A stretch of 63,056 nt of DNA from an uncultured Christensenella sp. (lineage in GTDB: Bacteria; Bacillota; Clostridia; Christensenellales; Pumilibacteraceae), in contig CAJUBY010000002.1 of the NCBI GenBank assembly GCA_910585055.1, positions 1 through 63,056 of the forward strand, in the 5' to 3' direction. Position numbers and translations under genes: made by a program. The notes beneath the pieces are model-generated. The model saw only the letters and a program-made list of their open reading frames with translations. It made no database searches and had not been told where the DNA came from. This document shows, one piece after another, positions 51,249-59,742 of the stretch. How positions within the stretch are numbered: position 1 is the first letter of the stretch; the number at the start of each line of letters is the position of its first letter.

Positions 51249-51972
51249 CCGAATACTCCACCGAATACAAATACAGACCGCACGCAGGCGCCGTCTCCTT
51301 GGCATACGACCTGTCGCGTTTTCCCAAAAGATACGGAATATCTATGTTTTCGCCGCGCCCGATCTTTATCAGTTGAGCGGTTATTATACGTACCATATTG
51401 TAAAGAAACCCGTCTGCCGTTATGAAAAACTTAATAAAAATTCCGTCGCGTTCGAAATGCGCATCGTATACGGTACGCGTAAAAGTCTTCGCGCCGCCGC
51501 CGGCAGCCATAAACGTCGAAAAATCGTGACTGCCCGTAAACTTTTCCGCAGCGGCGGACATTGCGTCGGTATCTATTCCGTCGCCGACACACACGGCACG
51601 GTCGTTAAGCACGGGAAGCTCGCGCCCCGTATACATTAAATACATGTAAGTTTTTTTCTCGGCGGACTTGCGCGCGTTAAAGCTTCCGGCGGCATATGCG
51701 GCGTCCGTCACGCGCACGGTGCGCGGAAGATATGCGTTAAGTCCTCCGATAACATTGACGAGCGGCAGTTTTTTTTCGACGTCGAAATGCGCGACCTGCG
51801 CTATCGCGTGCACACCCGAGTCTGTGCGTCCGGATCCGGTCACGCACGGCTTAAACCCGAAAAGCTTACCGACCGCCGTTTCGACTGCATCCTGAACGCT
51901 GTTGCCGTTTGGCTGGCGCTGCCAACCGCAGAACGGCGTGCCGTCGTAACTCAATGTGATCTTATACCGCAT
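51241..51972 (-). CDS. truA: tRNA pseudouridine synthase A
   Basis: A 243-residue enzyme that makes pseudouridine at tRNA positions 38-40. It opens YKITLSYDGTPFCGWQRQPNGNSVQDA, has the catalytic Asp in GSGRTDSGVHAIAQVAHFD, and ends with FLYNMVRIITAQLIKIGRG. The ATG at 51972 overlaps the ecfT stop (TGATG) and follows GGAG. Its position after ecfA1-ecfA2-ecfT is the classic Bacillota order. Confidence 0.95.
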   Translation of the reverse strand: MRYKITLSYDGTPFCGWQRQPNGNSVQDAVETAVGKLFGFKPCVTGSGRTDSGVHAIAQVAHFDVEKKLPLVNVIGGLNAYLPRTVRVTDAAYAAGSFNARKSAEKKTYMYLMYTGRELPVLNDRAVCVGDGIDTDAMSAAAEKFTGSHDFSTFMAAGGGAKTFTRTVYDAHFERDGIFIKFFITADGFLYNMVRIITAQLIKIGRGENIDIPYLLGKRDRSYAKETAPACGLYLYSVEYSDE

Positions 51973-52811
51973 CACAAACTCCACGCGGAGATAAATCCCC
52001 ACCCGAGCCAGTTGTATTTCAAAAACAGCACGCACACCGTAACTGCGCACCAAAACAGCAGAGCTATTACGTCGCCGACGTGAAAATGCAGTTTTTTCAT
52101 TCTCGTCCTTCCCTTTGCTCCGCGGTAACAGCGACTGTCCATTGCGTCGGCGAGATCGTCGGCACGTCGAAAACTCGACACGAAAAGCGGTATCAAAACT
52201 GGTATCATCGCCTTTATCTTTCTAAACGGGTTTTTGGATTCGAATGCCGCGCCGCGCGCTTTTTGCGCATTTATTATTTTGTCGGTTTCCTCTATCAGCG
52301 TAGGGATAAGCCTGAGCGCGATACTCATTATAAGCGCAAGTTCGTGCACGGGTATATGCAAAAGTTTCAACGGCTTAAGCAGGCTTTCGAGCGCGTCGCA
52401 AAGCTCCGTCGGCGTCGACGTAAGCGTAAGAACGGTGGGCATTATGACAAACAGCAAAAGCCGCCAACCGAGTTTGACCGATGCGTAAATACCGTTCAGA
52501 TAAATATGGAATATGCCCCATTCCGCAAGCGGCTTGTTTCCCGGATCTTTATAAAAGATCATCATTAAAAATGTCGTAAAAGCCAAAATTATCAAAATAA
52601 ATTTAAGACTTTTTAGGACTTTGTTAATAGGCACGCGCGACAGAATAACCGTAAGCACCGCAAAAAAAGTCATAAAACCGAACGACAGAAAACTCTCGCA
52701 GAAAAACACCGTAACGAGATACAGTATAAGAATGACTATCTTAAACCGCGGATCGGCACGGTGTACTATCGAATCCGACGGATAATACTGACCTATGGTA
52801 ACGTCACGCAT
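51972..52811 (-). CDS. ecfT: Energy-coupling factor transporter transmembrane protein EcfT
   Basis: A 279-residue membrane protein linking the ECF ATPases to substrate-binding S components for vitamins. Five to six helices and the cytoplasmic coupling motifs (ADDLADAMDSRCYRGAKGR near the C-terminus, with Ala-Arg-Gly-type motif ARGAAF) are present. It overlaps ecfA2 upstream by eight bases and truA downstream by one. No S-component gene is next to it, as expected for a group II shared module. Confidence 0.94.
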   Translation of the reverse strand: MRDVTIGQYYPSDSIVHRADPRFKIVILILYLVTVFFCESFLSFGFMTFFAVLTVILSRVPINKVLKSLKFILIILAFTTFLMMIFYKDPGNKPLAEWGIFHIYLNGIYASVKLGWRLLLFVIMPTVLTLTSTPTELCDALESLLKPLKLLHIPVHELALIMSIALRLIPTLIEETDKIINAQKARGAAFESKNPFRKIKAMIPVLIPLFVSSFRRADDLADAMDSRCYRGAKGRTRMKKLHFHVGDVIALLFWCAVTVCVLFLKYNWLGWGFISAWSL

Positions 52812-53658
52812 ATCCGCCTGCCTTTAAAATCGCCGATACCAATTCGTCTTCGGATATTATAGATCTGTCTATATCTATGCCTGCGTCGTTAAGCCCTGCC
52901 GCCATTTCGGTCACTAGCGGAAGCTCGACGCCGCATTCCGCGAGCAGTTTTTCGGAACCGAACAGCTCGCGCGGCGAAAACACCCCGGCTACACGTCCGC
53001 GGTCGAGTACCGCTATCCTATTGCAGTATGCGGCTATTTCGTCCATGTTGTGCGATATCATGACGACGGTCGGGCAGGTCTCCTTTGCGCGCAGTATAAG
53101 CTGCATTATATCCCTTTTGCCGGCAGGATCCAGCCCTGCGGTAGGTTCGTCCAGCACCAATATCTCGGGTCGCATGGCGAGCACTCCGGCAAGCGCCACG
53201 CGCCGTTTCTGTCCGCCCGAAAGCTCGAACGGCGACCGCTCCGCTATCGCGTCGAAATCGAGTCCCACAAGCCGTATCGCCTGTCTTGCGCGTTCTTTCT
53301 GTTCGTCCTGCGGCAGCCCCAGATTTTTCGGTCCGAACATTACGTCTTTAAAAACCGTATCGTCGAATAACTGATGTTCGGGATACTGAAACACCATACC
53401 GACCTTGGCGCGCAGTTTTTTAAGATCTATCTTTTTCGCGGACAGATCCATATCGTCGACAAGCACCGTACCGCTGTTTTTCTGTACGCGGGTCAGCGCG
53501 TTGAAATGGCTTACCAGAGTGGACTTGCCGGCACCGGTATTGCCTATTATCCCGAAAAAATCACCGGTATCTATTTTAAGGTCTATATCGAAAAGCGCCT
53601 GTTTGGTAAAAGGCGTTTTGGGGCTGTATACATACGAAAGCCTGTCCACCTTTATCAT
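52804..53658 (-). CDS. ecfA2: Energy-coupling factor ATPase EcfA2
   Basis: A 284-residue ABC ATPase. Walker A is GIIGNTGAGKSTL, the signature is FELSGGQKRRVALAG, and Walker B ILVLDEPTAGLD is followed by SHNMDEIA. The Q-loop region VGMVFQYPEHQLFDDTVFKDVMFGP and the C-terminal ECF-specific tail are typical. It starts inside the ecfA1 stop (ATGA), so the two ATPases are produced stoichiometrically. Confidence 0.95.
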   Translation of the reverse strand: MIKVDRLSYVYSPKTPFTKQALFDIDLKIDTGDFFGIIGNTGAGKSTLVSHFNALTRVQKNSGTVLVDDMDLSAKKIDLKKLRAKVGMVFQYPEHQLFDDTVFKDVMFGPKNLGLPQDEQKERARQAIRLVGLDFDAIAERSPFELSGGQKRRVALAGVLAMRPEILVLDEPTAGLDPAGKRDIMQLILRAKETCPTVVMISHNMDEIAAYCNRIAVLDRGRVAGVFSPRELFGSEKLLAECGVELPLVTEMAAGLNDAGIDIDRSIISEDELVSAILKAGGYA

Positions 53659-54506
53659 ACGCCGCGCCCCTTTCCGCCGAACGCCGACGCGGTATTTTCC
53701 ACAAAGCTTGTTATGTCTAGCGGACAGCCGATGTCCAGCCCTTTTTCTTTGAGCTTCTGCGCGACGCGCACGTATACCGGCAGTTCCAGTCCGACCCGAT
53801 CGAACAGCGCGGTGTCTTCGAACAATTCGCGTCCGCCGTCCGCTGCCACTCTGCCTTTATCGAGAATTATTATCCTGTCAGCAACCGCGGCTTCTTCCAT
53901 GAAATGCGTTATCATGACGACCGCCATATTCTCTTCGCGGTTGAGCTTTTTTACAACATCCATAACCTCGCGCCGACCGCTCGGATCGAGCATTCCCGTC
54001 GCTTCGTCCAGTATCATAAGCTCCGGCTTTATCGCAAGCACGCCTGCGATCGCCACGCGCTGTTTTTGACCGCCCGAAAGCCGAAACGGTCCGCTCTTTG
54101 CATATTCGCTCATGCCCACGCTCTTAAGCGCAAGATCGACGCGTTCGCGGATCTCCGCAGGCGGAAGACCCAAATTTTCGGGTCCGAAAGCAACGTCGTC
54201 TTCCACCACCGTCGTCACCATCTGATTGTCGGGATTTTGAAACACTACGCCTATTTTTTTACGAATGCCGTGAAGTTTGGATTTATCGGAAGTATCGTCG
54301 CCGTCCACCGTAACTCTGCCGTCATCGGGTGCTATCAATCCGTTGCACAGCCGTGCTAGAGTGGACTTGCCCGATCCGTTGCAACCGACAAGCGCTACAA
54401 ACTCGCCGCGCTCGACCGAAAAAGATACCGAATCCAATGCTCGGATATAGTCGTCTTCGCCGCTGATGTACGAATAACCGACGTTTTTAAATTCCAAAAA
54501 CGGCAT
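53655..54506 (-). CDS. ecfA1: Energy-coupling factor ATPase EcfA1
   Basis: A 283-residue ABC ATPase, the first gene of the ECF operon. Walker A is VGCNGSGKSTLA, the signature is FRLSGGQKQRVAIAG, and Walker B MILDEATGMLDPSG carries Ala-Thr rather than Pro-Thr after the Glu, as is usual for EcfA1. The Q-loop is VVFQNPDNQMVTTVVEDDVAFGPENLG. It forms the asymmetric EcfA1-EcfA2-EcfT energising module for vitamin uptake. Confidence 0.95.
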   Translation of the reverse strand: MPFLEFKNVGYSYISGEDDYIRALDSVSFSVERGEFVALVGCNGSGKSTLARLCNGLIAPDDGRVTVDGDDTSDKSKLHGIRKKIGVVFQNPDNQMVTTVVEDDVAFGPENLGLPPAEIRERVDLALKSVGMSEYAKSGPFRLSGGQKQRVAIAGVLAIKPELMILDEATGMLDPSGRREVMDVVKKLNREENMAVVMITHFMEEAAVADRIIILDKGRVAADGGRELFEDTALFDRVGLELPVYVRVAQKLKEKGLDIGCPLDITSFVENTASAFGGKGRGV

Positions 54507-54603
54507 GATTGAATTTTAACACGTTTACAACGGTATGTCAATTAATTTGCGTTCTCATGCGTCTGCGGCATATGCGACACGAACAAGAGCGCACAAATTT
54601 AAA

Positions 54604-54629
54604 ACGCCGTACCCGAAAGGATACGGCGC
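54604..54629 (-). terminator. Terminator of the large lipoprotein gene
   Basis: ACGCCGTACCC and GGATACGGCGC form a stem around GAAA, and on the minus strand GTTTTAAATTT follows. It lies about 30 bp past the lipoprotein stop codon. Confidence 0.7.
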
Positions 54630-54660
54630 TTATAAATAAAACGCCTTTTAAATACACGGT

Positions 54661-56403
54661 TTATACGGCAAACACCGCATCGCCGCCGTTACCGAGCAAA
54701 CCGCCGATCATACCCAATATATAATCGACAATGCCGCCGAACTCCGTAAAACCTCCGATATCGTCCGGCATTTTCGTGAGAGTGATCATAATATTGAACG
54801 ATTCGCCGCCTGCTTCCGCATCGAACACCGCAATTATTTGCGATCCGCGCTCTGCGGCGGCGAAATACCTTTCGACAAACTCTTTACCGAATACGACAGA
54901 CGAATCTGCGGCGTTCCAAACCACATCGCCGTTGTTTTCGATTTCGACAAAATTGCCGTCGGCGACAAAATACGTTAGAACGCCCGTTACGGATAGTTCG
55001 TTGCCGCCGTGTTCCGCATATACGGAAATATCCGACTCTATACCGCCGTAGACCAATGCGCCTATTCCCCCGTCGATACCGGCATTCGGCTTGAATTGTA
55101 TGTCGAATTCATCGGGCGCAGAGTAAGCAACTCCCGACAGTTCCGCAGTCATAACATAATCGTTATCGGCGAGCAAAGTAAATCCGTTTACCGTTTCTCC
55201 GTTATAAGTGTGCTTGACGGCGCCTACCAGCTCGATCTCGGAGAGCCTGCCCGAAACGTCGAGTTTGACTGCCATACCGGCTTTAAGCTTTTCGAAAGTT
55301 ACGCCGTTGCGTATCATAGTATACAGCTCCGGCGCAAAAACCGATACGTACTTATCTACAAGCACATCTACCTTTACGGACAGCGCCGTATCTATCAGCA
55401 TTTTGATCTCCGACAGATCTTTATCGACTGCGGAAGGATCTACTTCGTCGAAAAACAGTGCGTTGAACAATCCGTCCATTATCGTCTGCATACCGTCGCC
55501 TGCGGGCAGATCCGATCCTTCGTCCGAATCGGCGTTCGTCTCCGACGGGATATCCGGCTGTACCGTAAAAGCCTTAAAATACTCGTAAACACCGGCTATC
55601 ATTTCGCCTATCTTGCGTTCGCCTACCGCCTGCTTTTGTTCGGGAGTAAGCGTTATTCCCAATTTTTCGAATATAGTATCGAGATCTATTTCGATTCCGA
55701 GCGCCGTGCTCAAAACGGGAAGCACCGCGGAGATCGGCATATCTTTATAACCGGTTACGGTTATCTCCAAAATGTTTTTAAGATCGGTAAAAGTAAAAGC
55801 GCCGTCGGTAAAAATTTCGAAATACGCATCGAGCAGCTTGCTTATCGGCTTACCGAACTCATAAGCGCTGTACAAAGGTTCTAGTACGGCGTTTACGCTG
55901 TCCGCCGCATCAAATGTATATACAGACGCGCCGGAAATTTTATCGTATGTAAATTCGACGTTCTCAAGCTCCTCGGGCAGATGCATCGTTCCCATAAGGT
56001 ATTCGGCATATCCGAATAAGCCTGCCGGAGCGATCTGACTGTAAACATAACCGTCGGGCGTACTTTTGTAACCGTATCCCGTCGCCGTATCGTAAATATA
56101 CGAAGCCGCGCTCGCGCCGGCGGAATCGAATTTAAGTTTGCTGCCGCGCTTTAGCAGACTGCCGTTGAATGCAATATCGTTCGCGCCGCCCGACGTGGAA
56201 AATTCCAAACCGACGTTCCCGGAAAATCCTTCCGCGCCGTAAAGCTCCGAAACAGCGGAAGCTACCGCTGCGGCAGTGACCGGCTTTGTCTGACCTCCCG
56301 GCTGTTTTTCTCCGTTCGGATCGTTACCTACGCAGCCTACAAGCGTAAAACTCATTATAAACGCCGTAATAACGGACAGCATACATAACAGCTTTTTTCT
56401 CAT
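54661..56403 (-). CDS. Large lipoprotein of unknown function
   Basis: A 580-residue lipoprotein (signal peptide from MRKKLLCMLS, lipobox TLVGC with Cys near residue 24). The mature part is beta-rich, with strands such as FSGNVGLEFSTSGGANDIAFNGSLL near the N-terminus and VDVSGRLSEIELVGAVKHTYNG near residue 400, a layout that recalls the two-half beta/alpha fold of LppX/LprG-like lipoproteins. A central helical region of about 200 residues separates the halves. AAGGAG precedes the ATG at 56403. I cannot assign a ligand or partner. Confidence 0.78.
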   Translation of the reverse strand: MRKKLLCMLSVITAFIMSFTLVGCVGNDPNGEKQPGGQTKPVTAAAVASAVSELYGAEGFSGNVGLEFSTSGGANDIAFNGSLLKRGSKLKFDSAGASAASYIYDTATGYGYKSTPDGYVYSQIAPAGLFGYAEYLMGTMHLPEELENVEFTYDKISGASVYTFDAADSVNAVLEPLYSAYEFGKPISKLLDAYFEIFTDGAFTFTDLKNILEITVTGYKDMPISAVLPVLSTALGIEIDLDTIFEKLGITLTPEQKQAVGERKIGEMIAGVYEYFKAFTVQPDIPSETNADSDEGSDLPAGDGMQTIMDGLFNALFFDEVDPSAVDKDLSEIKMLIDTALSVKVDVLVDKYVSVFAPELYTMIRNGVTFEKLKAGMAVKLDVSGRLSEIELVGAVKHTYNGETVNGFTLLADNDYVMTAELSGVAYSAPDEFDIQFKPNAGIDGGIGALVYGGIESDISVYAEHGGNELSVTGVLTYFVADGNFVEIENNGDVVWNAADSSVVFGKEFVERYFAAAERGSQIIAVFDAEAGGESFNIMITLTKMPDDIGGFTEFGGIVDYILGMIGGLLGNGGDAVFAV

Positions 56404-56513
56404 AAAACACATCTCCTTAAACTTTTTGACCGCATATGCGCGGCACAATATATTTTACGGCATTTTTATTATCCGTGTCAACAGAACAAAGGGATCAACA
56501 AAAAAATCCAACG

Positions 56514-56837
56514 TTACATATCTTCGCTGAAATAACGCGGAAGAGGTTTTATTGTCCCCGAGGCGTTTTCGAGCGACAGATAATCGAAATCGACGTCTTC
56601 CACAAACTCACGCGCCAAAAATCTGGCTATATTAAAATGCACAAAGTTATACGTATGGCTTTTAAGTATGATGGGCGTAGGTATATCGAGCGCACGCGTT
56701 ATATCGCATACGTACTCGAACAGCCTGTCTTCGTCAAATGCTTCGCTCAGCGTATACATATAATCGCGCGTTATCTTATCGCCCTTTACTGTCTTTGCCC
56801 AGATCCGCGGAAAAACTTTAGCTTTGAGTTCTTTCAT
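56514..56837 (-). CDS. Hypothetical protein
   Basis: A 107-residue acidic soluble protein beginning MKELKAKVFP. No signal, membrane helix or motif is recognised. The in-frame region upstream lacks a convincing ribosome binding site, and the ATG at 56837 is the most plausible start. It may belong with the guaA-like gene downstream, 90 bp away after an AT-rich gap. Confidence 0.5.
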   Translation of the reverse strand: MKELKAKVFPRIWAKTVKGDKITRDYMYTLSEAFDEDRLFEYVCDITRALDIPTPIILKSHTYNFVHFNIARFLAREFVEDVDFDYLSLENASGTIKPLPRYFSEDM

Positions 56838-56987
56838 CGTATAAAATGTTATACCACATATCCGTAAAAAAGTCAACCGCGGTGCACGCACCGCGGAATG
56901 ACAATCTTATTATAATTATATAGGTCCGCCATATACTGCAAATTTAATTACAAGCGATTGCGACTTCCACAAAAAACGCATGTAATA

Positions 56988-57968
56988 TCATTCCCACTCG
57001 ATAGTTCCGCAGGGCTTGGGCGTCAGATCGTAAAGCACGCGGTTAACGCCGTCGACTTCGGCGGTTATACGCTTTGTTATATGCTGCAAAAGCCGGAAAG
57101 GAATGTCCTCGACGGAAGCCGTCATTGCATCCTCGGTATTGACGGCGCGAAGGATAACGGGATAAGCGAAAGTACGTTTCCCGTCCTTGACGCCCACCGA
57201 TCGGAAATCGGGCACGGCGGTAAAATACTGCCAGACCTTGCCCTCCAAACCGTTCTTCGCAAACTCTTCGCGCAAGATCGCGTCCGACTCGCGCACTATC
57301 TCCAGCCGCTCGCGCGTAATCGCGCCGAGACACCTGACTCCCAGTCCGGGTCCGGGGAACGGCTGACGGTATACCATGCCGTCCGGCAGCCCCAAAGCTT
57401 TGCCGACTACTCGCACCTCGTCTTTGTAAAGGAATTTAAGCGGCTCCACAAGCTCGAAAGCAAGATCTTCGGGCAGTCCGCCGACGTTGTGGTGCGCCTT
57501 TACACCGTCGCTCTCCACGATGTCGGGATAGATGGTCCCCTGCGCCAAAAACTCTATACCCGATTGTTTTCTCGCTTCTTCCTCGAACACGCGTATAAAC
57601 TCCGCGCCGATTATCTTGCGCTTTTTCTCGGGATCGGCTACGCCTTCGAGTTTATTAAGAAACCGGTCTATCGCGTCCACGTAAACGAGATTTGCATTCA
57701 TTTGGTTGCGGAACACTTCCACGACTTGCTCGGGCTCGCCCTTGCGCAGTAAGCCGTGATTGACGTGAACGCAAACGAGATTTTTTCCGATAGCTTTGAT
57801 AAGCAACGCCGCAACGACGGAAGAATCAACTCCGCCGCTTAAAGCGAGCAAAACCTTTTTATTCCCGACCTGCTTTTTTACGAGCGCGATCTGTTCGTCT
57901 ATAAAAGCCTCGGCAAGCGCCGCATCGGTAATACGCTTCATGCTCTCGGGTCGTTTGTTATCTGTCAT
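56988..57968 (-). CDS. GMP synthetase ATP-pyrophosphatase subunit, glutaminase domain absent
   Basis: A 326-residue protein equivalent to the C-terminal two thirds of GuaA. The PP-loop is LLALSGGVDSSVVAALL (SGGVDSS at residues 44-50), followed by FRNQMNANLVYVDAIDRFL, KRKIIGAEFIRVFEEEA, the QPFPGPGLGVRCLG motif, and the dimerisation domain ending PKPCGTIEWE. No class I glutaminase domain precedes it. GGAGG before the ATG at 57968 shows the start is genuine rather than a truncation. It could use free ammonia, partner with another glutaminase, or act on a different nucleotide. A full GuaA is encoded 92 bp away. Confidence 0.87.
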   Translation of the reverse strand: MTDNKRPESMKRITDAALAEAFIDEQIALVKKQVGNKKVLLALSGGVDSSVVAALLIKAIGKNLVCVHVNHGLLRKGEPEQVVEVFRNQMNANLVYVDAIDRFLNKLEGVADPEKKRKIIGAEFIRVFEEEARKQSGIEFLAQGTIYPDIVESDGVKAHHNVGGLPEDLAFELVEPLKFLYKDEVRVVGKALGLPDGMVYRQPFPGPGLGVRCLGAITRERLEIVRESDAILREEFAKNGLEGKVWQYFTAVPDFRSVGVKDGKRTFAYPVILRAVNTEDAMTASVEDIPFRLLQHITKRITAEVDGVNRVLYDLTPKPCGTIEWE

Positions 57969-58060
57969 ATTGTATCGTCCTCCGTGGTTTGTATTATAGA
58001 TTTTAACATATTCGACCGAACTTTTCAAGATAAATCGATTTTATCTTAAAATAATATCGC

Positions 58061-59590
58061 TCATTCCAATTCTATGGTAGCGGGCGGTTTACTGGTAATG
58101 TCGTACGCGACGCGGTTTACATGCTTTACTTCGTTTACGATCCTGTCGGAAATATTCTGCAACACATCGTACGGGATACGCGCCCAGTCTGCCGTCATAC
58201 CGTCCGCGCTTGTCACCGCGCGGATCATTACGGTATAATCGTAAGTGCGCTCGTCGCCCATAACGCCTACGGTACGTATATCGGTGAGCGCAGCAAAATA
58301 CTGCCATATCTCGCGGTCCAGCCTATTTTTGGCGATCTCGTCGCGCAGTATAAAATCGGCATCGCGCAGAATTTCGAGTTTATCCGCCGTAATGTCGCCT
58401 ATAATACGTATTGCGAGTCCCGGACCGGGGAACGGCTGACGCATGACTATCGCTTCGGGCAATCCGAGTTCGAAACCCAACCGACGCACTTCGTCTTTAA
58501 ACAGCAGTCTCAAAGGTTCGACAAGTTCTTTAAAATCCACAACGTCGGGCAGACCGCCTACATTGTGGTGGCTTTTTATCGTTGCCGAATGGTCGAGACC
58601 GCTTTCGATAACATCCGGATAGATAGTGCCCTGAACAAGATAATCGACCTTGCCTATTTTTTTCGCTTCCGCTTCGAACACGCGGATAAATTCTTCGCCT
58701 ATTATTTTGCGTTTACGCTCCGGCTCGGTAACGCCTTCGAGTTTTTTCAAAAACCGCTCGCCTGCATCGACGGCTATAAGATCCATGCCCTGCCCGTCGC
58801 GGAAAACGCGTACAACTTCTTCCGCTTCGCCCTTGCGCAAAAGCCCGTGGTCTACGAAAATACAAACAAGATCGGGGCACGCTCTGTGTACCAACGCTGC
58901 CGCAACTGCGGAATCCACACCGCCGGACAAAGCGCACAGCGCTTTTTTGCCGCCTATCTTTGCTTTCAGTTCCGCCACCGTGCGCTCGACATAGCCGGAC
59001 ATAGTCCACTCGCCTGTTGCGCCGCACACTTCGTACAGGAAGTTTTTAAGTATCTTAAACCCTTCTTCGGTGTGCATTACTTCGGGGTGGAACTGCACGC
59101 CGTACAGTTTTTTATCGGCGTTTTCCATAGCAGCCACCGGACAAGTTTCGGTCGTCGCCGACGTAACAAATCCGCGCGGCAGTTTTTCTATGTAAACGGT
59201 ATGGCTCATCCAGCACGCGGACTTTTCCGCAACACCGGCAAACAGTTTAGATCCGCGCTCGGTTACATCGAGCGTACGTCTGCCGTACTCGCGCGGACCG
59301 TTGCCAACGGCGCCGCCTAAAGTCCCGGCTATAAGCTGACAGCCGTAGCAAATACCGAGCACGGGTATGCCCATATCCAAAATATCCGCGTCGATACGCG
59401 GCGCGCCCGGCTCGTTGAACGATGCCGGACCGCCCGTAAACACCAATCCTATCGGATCGGTTTCCGCTATCTTCTCGCGTATCTTTTCGAAAGAAACAAG
59501 CTCGCAGTAAACGTTGGCTTCACGCACTCTGCGCGCTATCAGCTGATTGTACTGTCCTCCGAAATCGACTACCAAAACAGTCTGTACCAT
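58061..59590 (-). CDS. guaA: GMP synthase (glutamine-hydrolysing)
   Basis: A full-length 509-residue GuaA that converts XMP to GMP. The glutaminase domain has C81 in LGICYGCQLIAG and H168/E170 in GVQFHPEVMHTEEG. The ATP-pyrophosphatase domain has SGGVDSA at 222-228. QPFPGPGLAIRIIG and the C-terminal dimerisation domain complete it. AGGAG precedes the ATG, and a consensus promoter lies about 50 bases upstream. The neighbour on the same strand is a GuaA-like protein without the glutaminase domain. Confidence 0.97.
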   Translation of the reverse strand: MVQTVLVVDFGGQYNQLIARRVREANVYCELVSFEKIREKIAETDPIGLVFTGGPASFNEPGAPRIDADILDMGIPVLGICYGCQLIAGTLGGAVGNGPREYGRRTLDVTERGSKLFAGVAEKSACWMSHTVYIEKLPRGFVTSATTETCPVAAMENADKKLYGVQFHPEVMHTEEGFKILKNFLYEVCGATGEWTMSGYVERTVAELKAKIGGKKALCALSGGVDSAVAAALVHRACPDLVCIFVDHGLLRKGEAEEVVRVFRDGQGMDLIAVDAGERFLKKLEGVTEPERKRKIIGEEFIRVFEAEAKKIGKVDYLVQGTIYPDVIESGLDHSATIKSHHNVGGLPDVVDFKELVEPLRLLFKDEVRRLGFELGLPEAIVMRQPFPGPGLAIRIIGDITADKLEILRDADFILRDEIAKNRLDREIWQYFAALTDIRTVGVMGDERTYDYTVMIRAVTSADGMTADWARIPYDVLQNISDRIVNEVKHVNRVAYDITSKPPATIELE

Positions 59591-59642
59591 GCTTTCTCCT
59601 ATGTGACCGATCGCGCATTATCGGCACGATCGCACAAGGAAT

Positions 59643-59671
59643 ATTATAGCACACTTTTTCGCCGTTGCCAA
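59643..59671 (-). promoter_or_regulatory. guaA promoter
   Basis: TTGGCA (59666-59671), 17 bases, TATAAT (59643-59648). The leader of about 45 nt is too short for a purine riboswitch, and none is seen. Confidence 0.8.
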
Positions 59672-59742
59672 CACTTTGAACACCGAAAAAAATCATACTT
59701 CGGCGTAATAAACCCATTGCAACGAGATCGCTTCGAAACGAT

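Noticed and set aside
59591..59742. Purine riboswitch upstream of guaA
   Set aside because: The transcript leader from the consensus promoter is only about 45 nt and shows no aptamer-like structure.
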